The notes beneath the pieces were generated by a model. It did no database searches. It was given only the letters and a program-made list of their open reading frames with translations, and was not told the origin of the DNA. A stretch of 64,000 nucleotides of DNA from Rhizomucor pusillus (taxonomy: Eukaryota; Mucoromycota; Mucoromycetes; Mucorales; Lichtheimiaceae): positions 253,036 to 317,035 of the forward strand of contig FWWN02000627.1 in assembly GCA_900175165.2 (NCBI GenBank), read 5' to 3'. Below are positions 1 through 11,003 of the stretch, piece after piece. The position numbers and the translations under genes are program-made. Position 1 is the stretch's first letter; each line of letters begins with the position of its first letter.

Positions 1-494
1 CAATTTGTCTAGTTACAGTACAGAAATTTTGGAAAAGACTTGCTGTACACGTACAGCTTATCCTTCTTACTTATAACAAAGTGCGAGGAGTACACTGACC
101 CGGTTTACGGTGTGGAAACTGCAACACGTCGATACTTAATCCAACCAAACTTTTAAAGACAGCTTGCATGCAAGAGCTTAAAAGCTGCAAATGTACCTTG
201 CAGATCGGTTCCGTGAGAGAATCTGATCCACTGTCGAGAAAGGACGTAGAATGACAATAAGAACTTCAGGACGGAATCGATCAACGAACGGTTTATATCA
301 TGAACGCTTCTTGTATGTAGTTCTATTACGGAGACGAATGCATTGTTCGTGCGAGAAAACGGCTTCAACTTCCACAGTTGAAGAATCCCTGCATTGTTTG
401 TTTTTTATTTAGTTATTGCATAGTGCGTACAATGCATTTACGTATGTCGACAGCAAACAATTGAAAGAGAACCCAATTTATTGTAGCACATGAA
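1..494. other. Intergenic, left edge
   Basis: AT-rich sequence downstream of the MARVEL gene, which is read on the minus strand and stops at 495-497. The short open frames here show no recognisable protein similarity and no splice pattern. I see no gene. Confidence 0.5.
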
Positions 495-1293
495 CTACTG
501 TCTTAGAAAGTTCAATCCTGCAAAAAAGTCCCAGAGTGCAAGTATGATATACCCAACGAATAGTACCACGCCAAAAAATAGACCGGTATTGAAAAAGTCG
601 CACCTAAGCAAGTTCGAAGAGATTTTAGGCTATAATTTGTTATCCATAGCTGTTTTGATGTAGCTTACCATCCGTCAAATGCGCCTGGCAGGCACTTGTA
701 TTCTCCGATTTCAAAACAGACAAGTACGCCCAGGATGATTGCTTGAATTGTATTGACTGCAAAAGAGACACCGTGCTTGACTTTACCGCCGGACCCCATG
801 CGTCGTGTTATATAGACGTAAATCATGAACGTGCTCCATACAAAGGAGGCCCAGATAGCAGTGTATGTAAAGTAGATCAGCGATCGGCTAGCGAACGGAG
901 GGTCAGACTTGGAGTACTATACATATCCACACGTCAATCACATTGCAATAATAAGCATTTGCATCATATGGATCTTACAGGACTCGCGCATGCCTGGAAA
1001 ATAAAGGTGCTCAGAGCTGCCAATACCTGCCATGCATGAAGGAAAGGTCGCCACGGTGCTGGCGTTTTACGACGTCTAGTAATGGAATCTTTGACCTCTT
1101 CGTCTTGTAATTTATCAGCTTTCGTTTTTTGATTGTATGGTTGTTGAAATGTGGGGCGGGCGCTGCTTGAGGCATAGGACGCTGCCGGCTTCGGTGTACA
1201 GATTTCGACTTGTTCTACAAGTGTTTTCTCGGGTAAACCTTGCATATCCCGATCCGGAGCTCGTGGCAACGGAGACGACGAGCCGCGTGAAGT
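495..1293 (-). CDS. MARVEL-domain-like membrane protein
   Basis: Three exons read leftward: 1293-979, 916-669 and 603-495, giving 223 residues. Each junction has GT and AG borders and keeps frame. The N-terminal ~85 residues are hydrophilic and rich in Pro, Ser and basic residues, so probably cytosolic. Four hydrophobic segments follow: HAWQVLAALSTFIFQACAS, one around IYFTYTAIWASFVW, one around TIQAIILGVLVCFEIG, and LFFGVVLFVGYIILALWDF. The last is preceded by WCDFFNTG, like the WC-x-N motif before the fourth helix of fungal MARVEL proteins. That family works at membrane apposition sites and eisosomes; the role here is inferred. The start is the ATG at 1293; codons further upstream are open but lack a better-placed ATG. 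It is divergently arranged with SOD2. Confidence 0.7.
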
Positions 1294-1653
1294 CATATCC
1301 ACCGAAAGTTCTTGGACTATCCAGGAAGGTGATGAACTCAGAAATACAATAGAGTAGTAATAGAGTCTGAATCGCTGAAAAATCAAGAATTACTTATATG
1401 ACTGACTCTCGAAACTAACAAACAAGGTTAGTACAACCATATTTGACATATGGCTGCTAGACAAGCAAATTGATCTCTAGTATGGACACCAAACAGACTC
1501 AGCAGTGCGATGGATCTCCTCAAGCATGACATCAGCGTTACACGAGATTTCATTCATGGGTGCAAGTGGCGGTGCTGGCTTGTAAATGGGCGACCAGCAC
1601 AGAAGAGCGTAGAAGACGCGTCTCTTTTCCCTGCTTTTTGCTTTATTCTCGAC
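1294..1653. promoter_or_regulatory. Divergent upstream region, MARVEL gene / SOD2
   Basis: A 360-bp region lies between the two divergent start codons and must hold both promoters. A CT-rich stretch directly precedes the SOD2 start. I cannot name specific factor sites with confidence. Confidence 0.4.
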
Positions 1654-2754
1654 ATGCTCTCCATCGCAGCTCGCTCTCTCAAGTCTTCGACCGTCAAGCC
1701 CGCTATCCGCAGCCTCACTGCCATCCGTACCAAGGTCACCTTGCCTGATCTCCCTTACGACTATGATGTATGAACCATTAATAAGCAGCACTCTATCGCT
1801 ATCTCGAGATCCTAACGGCAAACCGCAACTTTCTAGGCACTTGAACCCTATATCAACACTGAAATCATGAAGTTGCACCACTCCAAGCACCATCAAACCT
1901 ACGTCAATGCCTACAACCAAGCTGAAGAAAAGCTCCAGAGCTCCTTCCAGGGCCAGAATGTCACTGAATTGATCGCTCTTCAGAACGCTTTGAAGTTCAA
2001 CGGTGGTGGTAAGTGTTCAAGGTCATAGATACTTGTCAAATTAGAAAACACGATGCAAACTGGTATCGCACAGGTCACATCAACCACAGCCTTTTCTGGC
2101 AGAACCTTGCCCCCAAGAGCGCCGGTGGCGGTGAAAAGCCCAGCGGCGAGCTCTTGAGCGCCATTGAGAAACAATGGGGCTCCTTTGACAACTTTGTGAC
2201 CAAGTTCAACGCTGCTGCTGCCGGTGTTCAAGGTAAGCATGACGAGATAGGTTATGCAAGAGAGAGAGAAAGCAACGGAAACTCACAAAATCTTCCCCGA
2301 AATTCCGCGCATGTGATTTACAACAGGTTCCGGCTGGGCATGGCTCGTAAGTCGTATATTTTGAAGGGATGTAACGGAAGCGGAAGTAACTAAGCAGGAA
2401 ACGTTGCAGGGTTACAACAAGGAGTTCAAGCGCCTTGAGATCGCCACCACCCCCAACCAAGATCCCTTGCTTGGTAAGGCTGCCTTAATGCCTCTTGTGC
2501 CACCACAAGTACTCAACCTTGTTTTCTTTTCGAATAATTAGGCTTGGCCCCATTGCTCGGTGTTGATGTTTGGGAACATGTGAGTGTTCAGTGAGAAAAG
2601 CCATCATCGGCTTACAGTTGATCACAGAATGTTGATCTATTATGTGTAGGCTTACTACTTGCAGTACAAGAACGTACGTCCCGATTACCTCAAAGCTATC
2701 TGGGAAGTCATCAACTGGAAGACCGTTGCTGAACGTTTCGCCAAGGCCCAATAA
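1654..2754 (+). CDS. SOD2: Mitochondrial Mn superoxide dismutase
   Basis: Seven exons (1654-1767, 1837-2008, 2074-2232, 2327-2346, 2410-2473, 2542-2579, 2650-2754) encode 223 residues. The enzyme dismutates superoxide to oxygen and hydrogen peroxide in the mitochondrial matrix. The first ~27 residues are basic and Ser-rich, as expected for a matrix-targeting peptide. The mature protein starts near [17 protein letters not shown]. The Mn ligands are visible: His in [11 protein letters not shown], His in NHSLFW, and Asp and His in DVWEHAYY. Length and motif order fit the Fe/Mn-SOD family. Exon 4 is only 20 nt (residues GSGWAWL), but it has canonical borders and is needed for the conserved core. 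A polyadenylation-like AATAAA lies at 2782-2787. Cytosolic MnSOD is the alternative, but the leader argues for mitochondria. Confidence 0.96.
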
Positions 2755-4725
2755 AAAACATTGCAATTTCATTAGCAAACAAATAAAGGAGAAACATCTC
2801 TGTGTGCATAAACATTTGGATTTATGCTTTCGATGACATGAACGTTGATCAGATGTGCTAACACTTTAGAAGCTTATCCGTATATGTCTGTCCCTGAGAT
2901 CTGTGCAGGAGGCAAATGCGGCAAGTGCGACGACCGCCCTTACTGAAACCTCGAATCCTGATTATGAACGTCTGAACAAGAATTCATCTTAGTTTACATC
3001 GAATAAACGACCGAATCTGGCAGCCTTATCGTAGACCTTGACTTTCATCCGAAATTTCTTTGTTTCTCGGAGACTCATATGCTATGGAGCCGCCAGCAAA
3101 TTCCAGTAAACACAGCGTTTAATTGCCCTCTTTCGTTGTGATTGCTCCAACCCATTTTGTCGCTCCGTCTCCAAGCATTGGATTTCGATCCTAGAGACAT
3201 GTTTCGTTCAATATCCAACGTTGAAGGATTCTTATCACGTATCAACTTTTTTAGGACATGAAAATGTGATCTGAATGGATAGTTTATAAGCGGAATCAGT
3301 TTCCAGGAAGAATACGATCTTTCGCCGCAGAGGCTTGCTGGTATATTGAGTTGATCGACACCAGCAAGGCTGAGGTAAGACGACTGTAAGTCCCATGTGG
3401 TTTGCATATACACTAGTATCTCAATATTGCTTCTGGCCGTGCAAAAATCTTGATGCGAGATCGCCCTGAAATCTTGCGTATACTTCATTCTAGTTCTCAG
3501 CGCAGAATATAAATTAAGACATTATGATTTGATTCTCACATCAGGCAAAGAAGTGTGGAAGGAAGAACAAGTTTGCAAGAATCCATTCGCAGTCATTTTA
3601 CGAGAAAGAATCGGAATCCTAGATATAATTGGCGCAATGCATAAGGTCTGGTGACTCGTATTGAAATGACCCATATGGCACTATATTGCGCCCACAGCAC
3701 CCGTGGGTTCTATGCTGCTATTAGATTGTAGTAACAGATTCTTTGTGTGCCTCGGGATACTATGAGACGAAGCATATATTAACAAAGACAGACAGGAAAA
3801 GCAATCGTGAACTTCCTCTCAGGTGGATTTGGAGCTGCTCAGTTGGAAAACAATATAATCAGAGCAGATTGTGTTTCTCTTTACTAACTCAAAGGACGAT
3901 CCGTGTCTACATATTTCTCTCGTAGAACCTCGATCAAACTAAACCTTGGCAAGTCTACAATTTTTCCTTGTTCAATACATATTGCAAATACAACCCCTTC
4001 AGATGAAGCAAGCGCTAAAATGGGATTAAGTTTCGCTGCACGCACGCCCGCGTAAAGACATGTCCTTTTTTGGAAGTGATACATACAGTAACATAAAAAA
4101 AGGAGTGCTCCGATTATCTCTGCGTGTGGAAGGTTGTCCATGCACGATAATATATACTTTAGATTATCTTGCGCACTTTTACGTCGATATGCAAGTTGAG
4201 TTGGGGTAAAGTTTGAGTGCGCGCGAATAATCGTTTTCAAGAACAGCGCACACACCTGCATGCATTGTAACCAAGGAGACCACAGACTTGACCCGACTAG
4301 GTCCGCATCTGCTGTTGTTAACCTGTCACGTAAAAAAAAGGTGCTAACTTGCGAGCGAGAAAAGCTTGTTAATCTTATCAAGAACGATTGGCTCTAGATC
4401 GCTCTTCTGCAATATAAATTAAATACTGTAAAAGTAGAACGCTGTGTCAACAAACGAGCTCGGAAGAATCAAGACAAAAAAGCGAAAGAAGGTGCCCGAA
4501 AGGGGAGTTATCCCGCAGACTGATCATGCCGGGCCACATGTTTCAAGATACGCAAAAAAGGGCAGTTTGGTATTGTTATGGTGATGGTCAGTGTGGTGGG
4601 GTACGGCAAAGGGGTCTACATAAATAAATTACAATAGCCCGCTTTGCAGATCCGGAACCTTATTGAATGCAAGTCCATAAAAAATGTACAGTAACCCACC
4701 CGTCTCGCATAGCAACGCTAAGCGG
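2755..4725. other. Intergenic, SOD2 to zinc-finger gene
   Basis: About 2 kb of AT-rich sequence with no spliced gene I can assemble. One minus-strand frame (3884-4378) is listed separately. Close to the downstream gene there is a GTGGGG at 4596-4601, which matches the degenerate CreA/Mig1 consensus (SYGGRG). A match this short is expected by chance. Confidence 0.4.
3884..4378 (-). CDS. Possible remnant of a fungal regulatory protein
   Basis: An open frame of up to 165 codons, with no ATG at its upstream end. Around IIGALLFLCYCMYHFQKRTC followed by LYAGVRAAKL it has the feel of the helical middle homology region of Zn2Cys6 regulators, where a run of hydrophobics is followed by an aromatic and a small-residue helix. 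There is no zinc cluster nearby and the match rests on pattern only. It could equally be non-coding chance. No neighbouring exon with matching splice sites was found. Confidence 0.15.
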   Translation of the reverse strand: MRLTSFSRSQVSTFFLRDRLTTADADLVGSSLWSPWLQCMQVCALFLKTIIRAHSNFTPTQLAYRRKSAQDNLKYILSCMDNLPHAEIIGALLFLCYCMYHFQKRTCLYAGVRAAKLNPILALASSEGVVFAICIEQGKIVDLPRFSLIEVLREKYVDTDRPLS

Positions 4726-4733
4726 TATAAAAG
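4726..4733 (+). promoter_or_regulatory. TATA box of the CreA-like gene
   Basis: TATAAAAG lies 74-81 bp upstream of the ATG at 4807. It is followed by a T/C-rich leader (about 4740-4800), the usual layout of a fungal core promoter with a short 5' UTR. Confidence 0.6.
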
Positions 4734-4806
4734 AAACCTAATGTTGTTTTTTTAATCACCTCGTTTTCTTCTTTCTCTTTCTTCTATTCTTCCTTTTTTT
4801 GCTCTG

Positions 4807-5679
4807 ATGTCTGCTCCTGCTCACTCTGATCTGGAGTTACAGATTGCTCTGCAGCGGCCTTACAAGTGCGATTACTGTCAGAAATCATTTTACCGTCTTG
4901 AACACAAAGTAAGGCATGTTCGCACTCATACTGGTGAGAAGCCGCATGTCTGCACTTTTCCACAATGCGACAAGAGGTTTGCACGCTCTGACGAGCTTAG
5001 CCGGCATACTCGCATTCACTATGCCCCTCCTTCCGTGCTGCTGCAAAAGCGGAGAAGAGTACGCCGATCAACAAGCGCATTAAAGCAAAGGTCCCCTGAC
5101 GACGAAGAGGCCTATATCCGACAACAACAGCACTGCTCTATTTTGCGCTTCATTCAATCCGGTACCACTTCCTCATCAACCTCAAACCAGTCCAAACCTC
5201 GTTCCAGCCCGTACCGTCAATCTACAACTGCTAAGCTCAACCACTGCCCAGCACCAAGGTGTTTCAAATCATTCTGGAGACGTGGGCAACTAACTCGTCA
5301 TATTGAAACACATCACGGCGTCCAGCTCTCTGCTGCCGAACGCGAGGATCCAGAAAAGATTCCTTCTTCCACCTTCTTTCCATCTCCAACGCTTACAGCC
5401 GTCGATACGCCTTCACCTTGCTCTTCTGCCTCTTCCTCTTCCTCTTCTTGTTCGTCAACCTGTATGCTTCCTACTCCTTCGCTTGTTCATCCGTTGGACG
5501 AACCCGAATATTGTGACAGCTCATCATTTTCGTCTCCAGCGGCAACACCGGTGCACACCGAGGAAACCCCAATGTACCTGCCGCCTGTCAGCTGTATGAA
5601 TCAACCCGTGACCAAGCCCATGACCTATCGTTTACCATCCATCCAAATGCTCTTGTCCAATGATCAAGACTTGTACTAG
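4807..5679 (+). CDS. CreA/Mig1-like C2H2 zinc-finger repressor
   Basis: A single exon encoding 290 residues. Two C2H2 fingers sit near the N-terminus: finger 1 with C21, C24, H37, H41 and finger 2 with C49, C54, H67, H71, joined by a THTGEKPH linker. The recognition helices YRLEHKVRH and RSDELSRH match the CreA/Mig1 family, which binds GC-rich sites and represses genes for alternative carbon sources in glucose. A basic stretch (KRRRVRR) follows. A third, well-separated finger is visible at C146, C151, H164, H168; it is not part of the standard two-finger CreA layout. The rest is low complexity, rich in Ser, Pro and Thr. The short length and third finger suggest a paralogue rather than the main glucose repressor. 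The regulatory role is inferred from the finger pair. Confidence 0.8.
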   Translation: MSAPAHSDLELQIALQRPYKCDYCQKSFYRLEHKVRHVRTHTGEKPHVCTFPQCDKRFARSDELSRHTRIHYAPPSVLLQKRRRVRRSTSALKQRSPDDEEAYIRQQQHCSILRFIQSGTTSSSTSNQSKPRSSPYRQSTTAKLNHCPAPRCFKSFWRRGQLTRHIETHHGVQLSAAEREDPEKIPSSTFFPSPTLTAVDTPSPCSSASSSSSSCSSTCMLPTPSLVHPLDEPEYCDSSSFSSPAATPVHTEETPMYLPPVSCMNQPVTKPMTYRLPSIQMLLSNDQDLY

Positions 5680-6479
5680 TCTGCAAAGTAACTGTTTTTC
5701 CCCATAGTGTGTACTGTACATAGCTGCGTTGGGTACTTTCGTATGTTCATTTCTTCCCTTTTTCCTTCTTGTCACATAATACACCTTTTTGATCTTTTTC
5801 ATTTCTGCGTCAAAAAAAAATTGCACAGTGATCGATACCTGCAGGTGGATATGGCTGTAGCTTTGATGGCGACATTCTCACTAGGATCAAAATGATCACA
5901 TAGCTTACGAGTGAGGTGTAAAATCAGGCAAGTTATGATATGCCCTTTTGGGAAATTAAAGTTACCATGGCAAGAAAACGACCCGATGCCCCAATTTTGC
6001 GTTATTGCTTTGGTTTTCCCATTTCTTCTCACAAGCTGTCAAGATCTGCAGTGGACTCTGGGAGGACCTTCACTTGTTGTCTCGCGGGAGCTCACGATCA
6101 CGGGTCTCGTTACCGCTAAGTATCGTTCCAATCACTAATGTAACTCAATGATCCAAATTTTTCTATAGCTTCTGATTGGAGTGCCAGCCTTTTTGACACT
6201 TTGCTCCTCATTAAGCTGCCACAAACTTGGAGACTTAACGTGCTGTAGTAACTAAAAGGCTCGCATCGGCTCCGACGTGGGACCTACATCGGGACTTCCC
6301 ACCTTCAAGCCAATCAAATCAAAAAGTTGCTCCGCGTATCCAAGAGGTTACATCTAAGCATTTACGGGCTATGCTATCTTCTCTGTATCGTTCCAATCTT
6401 GGCAACCTGCTAAGTATGATTTGAATCAGTCACATAGTTCAAGCGATTCTGGTTTCCTTTCTATAGCTCCAGCTTACAA
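5680..6479. other. Intergenic
   Basis: 3' flank of the zinc-finger gene. It contains a CTTTTT-rich stretch and a short A-run, with no spliced or intact frame I would call a gene. Confidence 0.4.
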
Positions 6480-6880
6480 GGCATTCAAGGCGGCTAAGAC
6501 GCTCGTGCTACTGATGACATCCAAGACATCCGAGGTAGTTATTTATAACGTCCTTGGCTATTCATGCTACTCATGGCTACTCAAGGGCGCTCAAGACTAC
6601 TCAAGAGGGCTGAAGGTTATTCAAAGCTATACATGTTATTCAAGACATCCAAGGCACTTAAAGCAGTCAAGAGTTTCCAAAGCTTTAAAGACGTCCAAGG
6701 GAAGTCCAACGATCCGAAGCATCCAAAGCGTTTCAAGACCGGATCATTTCGAGTTTCTGTGCTCGTACATTAAAACGCCCATCATGCACAAAGATGACAA
6801 ATAGAAAGAGAATGTGCCGCCTCCTCGTGATGGCTCCTGGATACATCGCCGACGATACATGCTTATCACCCAACATAGAC
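6480..6880 (+). repeat. Interspersed repeat, copy A
   Basis: A degenerate run of short units related to CAAGGCA and TCCAAG (6480-6740) is followed by CAAGACCGGATCATTTCGAG and then, from 6814, GTGCCGCCTCCTCG leading into CCTGGATACATCG. The same order occurs reversed at 26577-27110 and forward at 61600-62045. Copy A is the most diverged at its 3' end, where similarity stops after the CCTGGATA block. I see no coding capacity, no terminal inverted repeat and no target-site duplication. Confidence 0.65.
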
Positions 6881-9265
6881 TGGATAGCAGTCGTATAAAA
6901 AGGACACAAATGAACCTTGTAAGTGACACAATTCTCTTTAAGCTAAAATATGTCGTACTTTTCTCTAAATATTTCTAAACTCTTTGAAGCTCTCTGGATA
7001 TCTTATGAAACTGGTCTGAATAAAATCAGTGGCTAAAGGATACTTATAATGATGTCCTCGACCATACGTCTACTTACTGCCTATGAAAAGATATTTGTTG
7101 ACAAGTATAAGTGCCGTAATACATACAATGAAAACTGGTAGCATGTTTCAAATTAATCAACGAGGCTATCAACAGCGGATCTAATAATATTCATGTACAC
7201 AGTAAAAAGTGACATTCGTGTCTTTATAAAGTGCTGTTGGACGATGTGTTTTCGTTTTTGCAAAGTATCTGCAGTAACACGTACTCCTCCTTCCTGGAAC
7301 TCCCATTCATTCCTCCTGTTTATCGCATGCGTTACATGATTTCGTATTCTTGTACATACAAAATGTAAAATGACGTTTCTCTTGAGAACTGTGCATCATG
7401 CAGCTAGTAGATCGTCGGGTACAAGAATGTCTCTGACGCTTTTCTTTGTCCGTTTTTTATGTGGTAACTGTAGCCTCCGCGCAGCATACTGAAGCGAGAC
7501 TTCAAAGTTTCAATTATTTCACTCGCCTTGAGTCCATATCCGCGGATTTTAGACTATCTACAGTAACAAGAAGAATTCGGACAGCTATGTAATGATATCT
7601 CCAGAATAACCCTTAATAAGCTCGTCGAAAAGATGCAACAGAACTTGACCGCTCCGCTTTTTGCAATACAGCCAATCTCCTACATGTTCATATTCTTGAA
7701 ACGTCTGTCTGGAAACAAAAAAGCACAAAGGGCGCTGTATGGCTGGAGCATGGCATTTGATAACCCATATGCAAGACCGACGGTGATTTGCATTGCAATA
7801 CATATCCATACAGGAGGGACCTTGCATAAAGACTCTGTCTAGTGTCACGATATATGTAGACGAGTTGCTTTGCTTCTTTTTTCCTTTCCTTTTACTTTGC
7901 TTTTACGTACTTTATCGCTCTCCAAAGCGTGCGCCAAAACTTGGAACTGCAGCTACAGTGTTTTTAGACAAAGTTAATAGATAAAACATCGGTATGTGCT
8001 GTACAATTTGAAGCACCTTCCTAACACAGCATATAATCTTGCATGCATGTGCGTCCTGAGTATTACTCCAACTGTTGCACAAGTCCTTAGCAAAATGAAC
8101 CTGCATCAATCCCAAAAATTGTTTTTCACACATACATAAGGTCAGAATACATTGATTATCGCTTCTTTACACTTTCTAACATGTATTCCATATTCTTCTA
8201 TGCAATTTATGTCCAAAATATACCTAGCACTAGGGAAGCTCTGATCCAACTTCATGAACAAGATCAGGTGTCCGACTCTGACCTCCTCCGAAAGTCGGTA
8301 TGTAGACTGTTTGAATAACTCTTATTGAAATGACGATGGAACTCACTTATTATCTGAAATAAAACAAGGATGACACCAATGATTTGTGGACTATGCTCAC
8401 AATATCGCTGTTTTCTGGCGCGCTCTAGATTAAACGGCGCAGCAATGGCAAAAGAAAGGTATACAGTTCATATTTACTTTTACAAAGACAAACGACTGAA
8501 TGGATGCCTTTGATTGTATAAAGTTATGTTTTCATCAAGCTCGGCTTCTCTCGTCCGCGGTTTCCCGGCTCTTCAAGGGGCCGGGTGGCCGCATTAGCCA
8601 TTGCAACAACGCCAAAGATAGACAAAACTGTTAGCCTGTCAATGTAATTAATAGATCAAAGGCTCCTTATTTGTCCCGTCACGAGCTTCTAATGCATAGA
8701 ATATACACCTGTGTGTGAATGTCTATAGTGAGGAATACGATATGGCTGATGAATGTGAAAGCTTGATCAACCTAATGATGATAGACGTTATCAACATACC
8801 TCAGACGTGATCCGTTTTAGGAACACGTGCTTGTACATATACCCGTCGTATCGTTTCCGTTTCATCATTGATACTGTGGATTTTGGAATATTGGATGTAA
8901 ATGCGCTTGAACAAAGAGAACAAGCTTTCACCCAAAAATGCTAGATTATAATTGACAAGATACCCAATTTCGTTTCCACAAGTAACATCATGATACTGCT
9001 GCAAAAGAACTTGGTTTTCAACAGCGCCCTTCTTGAAATTGTCAAAGAAGGGAGAGTTGTGTCTTTTTTACAATATTCTCTTAATCATCGCGGAAGAAGC
9101 TTGCCATTACCAGTCCTTTCTAATCAATGCAAACGCAAATGATTCCAAACAGTGGGTAGTCTGAATTTTATATGTATTTTAAGGATATCATCCCAATCCA
9201 ATATAAAACTAATATAAAGAGATGGTGACCTAATAAGTAACTGTTGAAGCAGATCTAGAATCCTT
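6881..9265. other. Intergenic, gene-poor
   Basis: About 2.4 kb of AT-rich sequence. Only short frames are present. A coding-like patch at about 8230-8310, ending in a GTATGT donor-like site, could be a fragment of a lost gene but cannot be extended. No RNA gene recognised. Confidence 0.4.
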
Positions 9266-10209
9266 CTAGCTGCCTTCTTGCTTCTGACATCGCCGGAAAG
9301 ATAACAGTTCTTCTGGGGATCCAATGAGCAGAGTCGTATACACCGGGAAGCAGGCCTTTCTGCTCAGTGAGTTATCCTGTGCAGAAAACCATCGGAGGTT
9401 TTCGACATGATTGTTTTCTTCGTCTTGATCCTTATGATCCACATATGGTCTTTCGATGGTATCGTACTGCTGCCAATGGCATGCGAATGCCATGATGCGG
9501 TGGACTTTCATAGCGACCGGGTTATGCTAAGTAGTCGTCTACCTTGTGGATGGTCCAACAGGCACTGGCTTTTCGTTGCGTCAAGATTCTCCCAGTTCTT
9601 CTGTTACGTATAACCCCATCTTCAGGGACTTTGTAGTCAGCAAATGATCTATCGTTGCATTCGCCAACCGAATGCCATATTTGCACCCTGGATTCCGCGG
9701 GCGGACGATTGAGAGTTTATAGTGCTGTATGCGCACGCAAGGCATTTTTTGAGTACGTAACATATTCCAAGTTGGCTGAACTGTTGCTTGCCCTATTTCC
9801 ATCAAGATGATCGATTACTAATCCTGGCGGGCGAGGGTAAGTGAAGCTTGCCAGAACGATGTGATGAACTGCGAACCACGCTTGGGAGTTGTTCACATTA
9901 AAGGCACGCAAGACATAGCCGGTAGTCTCGTTTAGAGGAAGTTCAGAATCGCTCGCAGTTGAAAGAGTAAACCTGGCCTTTTGACGATACCAGATATGTG
10001 AAAATGAAACGTCCGTGAGGTCCGATGTTCTTCACGGTGGTGAATTCTTCGCCGGGAAACTCGTTATTGAGACGTGTTATCATACGTTCAGTTGAACAGT
10101 TCATGCAGTTCCGGTCCAGGTAGGTAACAGCTCCTTCGTCACTGGCTTGTATTCTTCGGAAGGAATGTGGCATAATGTATGCCAGTTTGATTCGCTGAGT
10201 TGCATCCAT
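9266..10209 (-). pseudogene. Decayed HNH homing-endonuclease-like gene with two HNH units
   Basis: Read leftward, an N-terminal part ends in YLVSSKGQVYSF, like the NUMOD4 motif that precedes HNH domains. One frame over comes a first HNH unit: VHHIVLASF, then VIDHLDGN, then NLEYVTYSKN. After an in-frame TAA (9717-9719) a second unit starts with GVIRNRRTGRILTQR. A second TAA (9522-9524) and a frame change follow, then VHRIMAFACH, YVDHKDQD and NLRWFSAQDN. Both units keep the His, the Asp-His pair and the Asn of the HNH fold. At least two stops and two frameshifts make it a pseudogene; introns do not explain the breaks because no splice borders fit. Such genes nick or cut DNA and spread as selfish elements in phages, organelles and some fungal nuclear genomes. 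Confidence 0.75.
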
Positions 10210-11003
10210 AGTGATCCAACGCACATCAGATTTGACTGTTGTAGAGGGATAATTCTATTGGGACAGCTGAGACACTTGGATTGGTACCAAAACAGAGACA
10301 CATCCGCTGAATCTTCCTTCTCTTCCGCCAGCGTCGTGCGAAGGTGATATATAACGAGAAGAAATCACATGGAAAATCGATGGTGCGAACGTGGAAGTGA
10401 ACAGAAAGAAAGAAGTGTGAAACCAAAAGGACGATGATTTTCAATTGACAATTTTATGCCTCGCTTTCATTGTCAATAACGTCATCGAAGCACTTAATTG
10501 GTTGACAGTGAAGCAAGTATACAAGGTTGTCGATTACCCTGAATTTAGATCGAGCATGCGGTAATATGAGAAATAAGCAATGAGAACTTTATGCTACAAC
10601 TTGTAGATAATCGAGCATGATATGAAGGTGGAACGTCGGTTCATCAAGGTATTGAGAGCTCCATTAAAGGTTCAACACTCGTAGGCTGTAGGCTCCAGTG
10701 CCACAAAACATTTCCAAAACATTTCTGAACAGGACTCATTTCCCTGATCATTTTAGGGGCCGATGGGGATATGAATAAATTGTCAGAGTCTTTTGTTTTC
10801 AAAAACAAACTTGCTAGCATCATCCTTGTCGCAATGTTTTTATTCATCGACTTCCAATGATGATATAACGTAAGCTTTTTTAGGGATGATAAGGGGAGAA
10901 AAGAAGAAAAAAGAGGAAATATTTACGGGGAAATGTACACAAATTAAATGTCGAGCGATGGGTGTGAATGTGAATGGTACATTAAACAGGTATTGCAAAA
11001 CAT
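10210..11003. other. Intergenic
   Basis: Sequence between the HNH relic and the HSP90 3' end. It includes the HSP90 3' UTR; an AATAAA on the minus strand lies near 10840. No gene seen. Confidence 0.4.

Noticed and set aside
4596..4601. CreA-type binding site upstream of the CreA-like gene
   Set aside because: A single six-base degenerate match is expected by chance. It is mentioned only as context.
8230..8420. Coding-like patch ALIQLHEQDQVSDSDLLRKS with a GTATGT site
   Set aside because: No start codon exon and no convincing continuation could be found.
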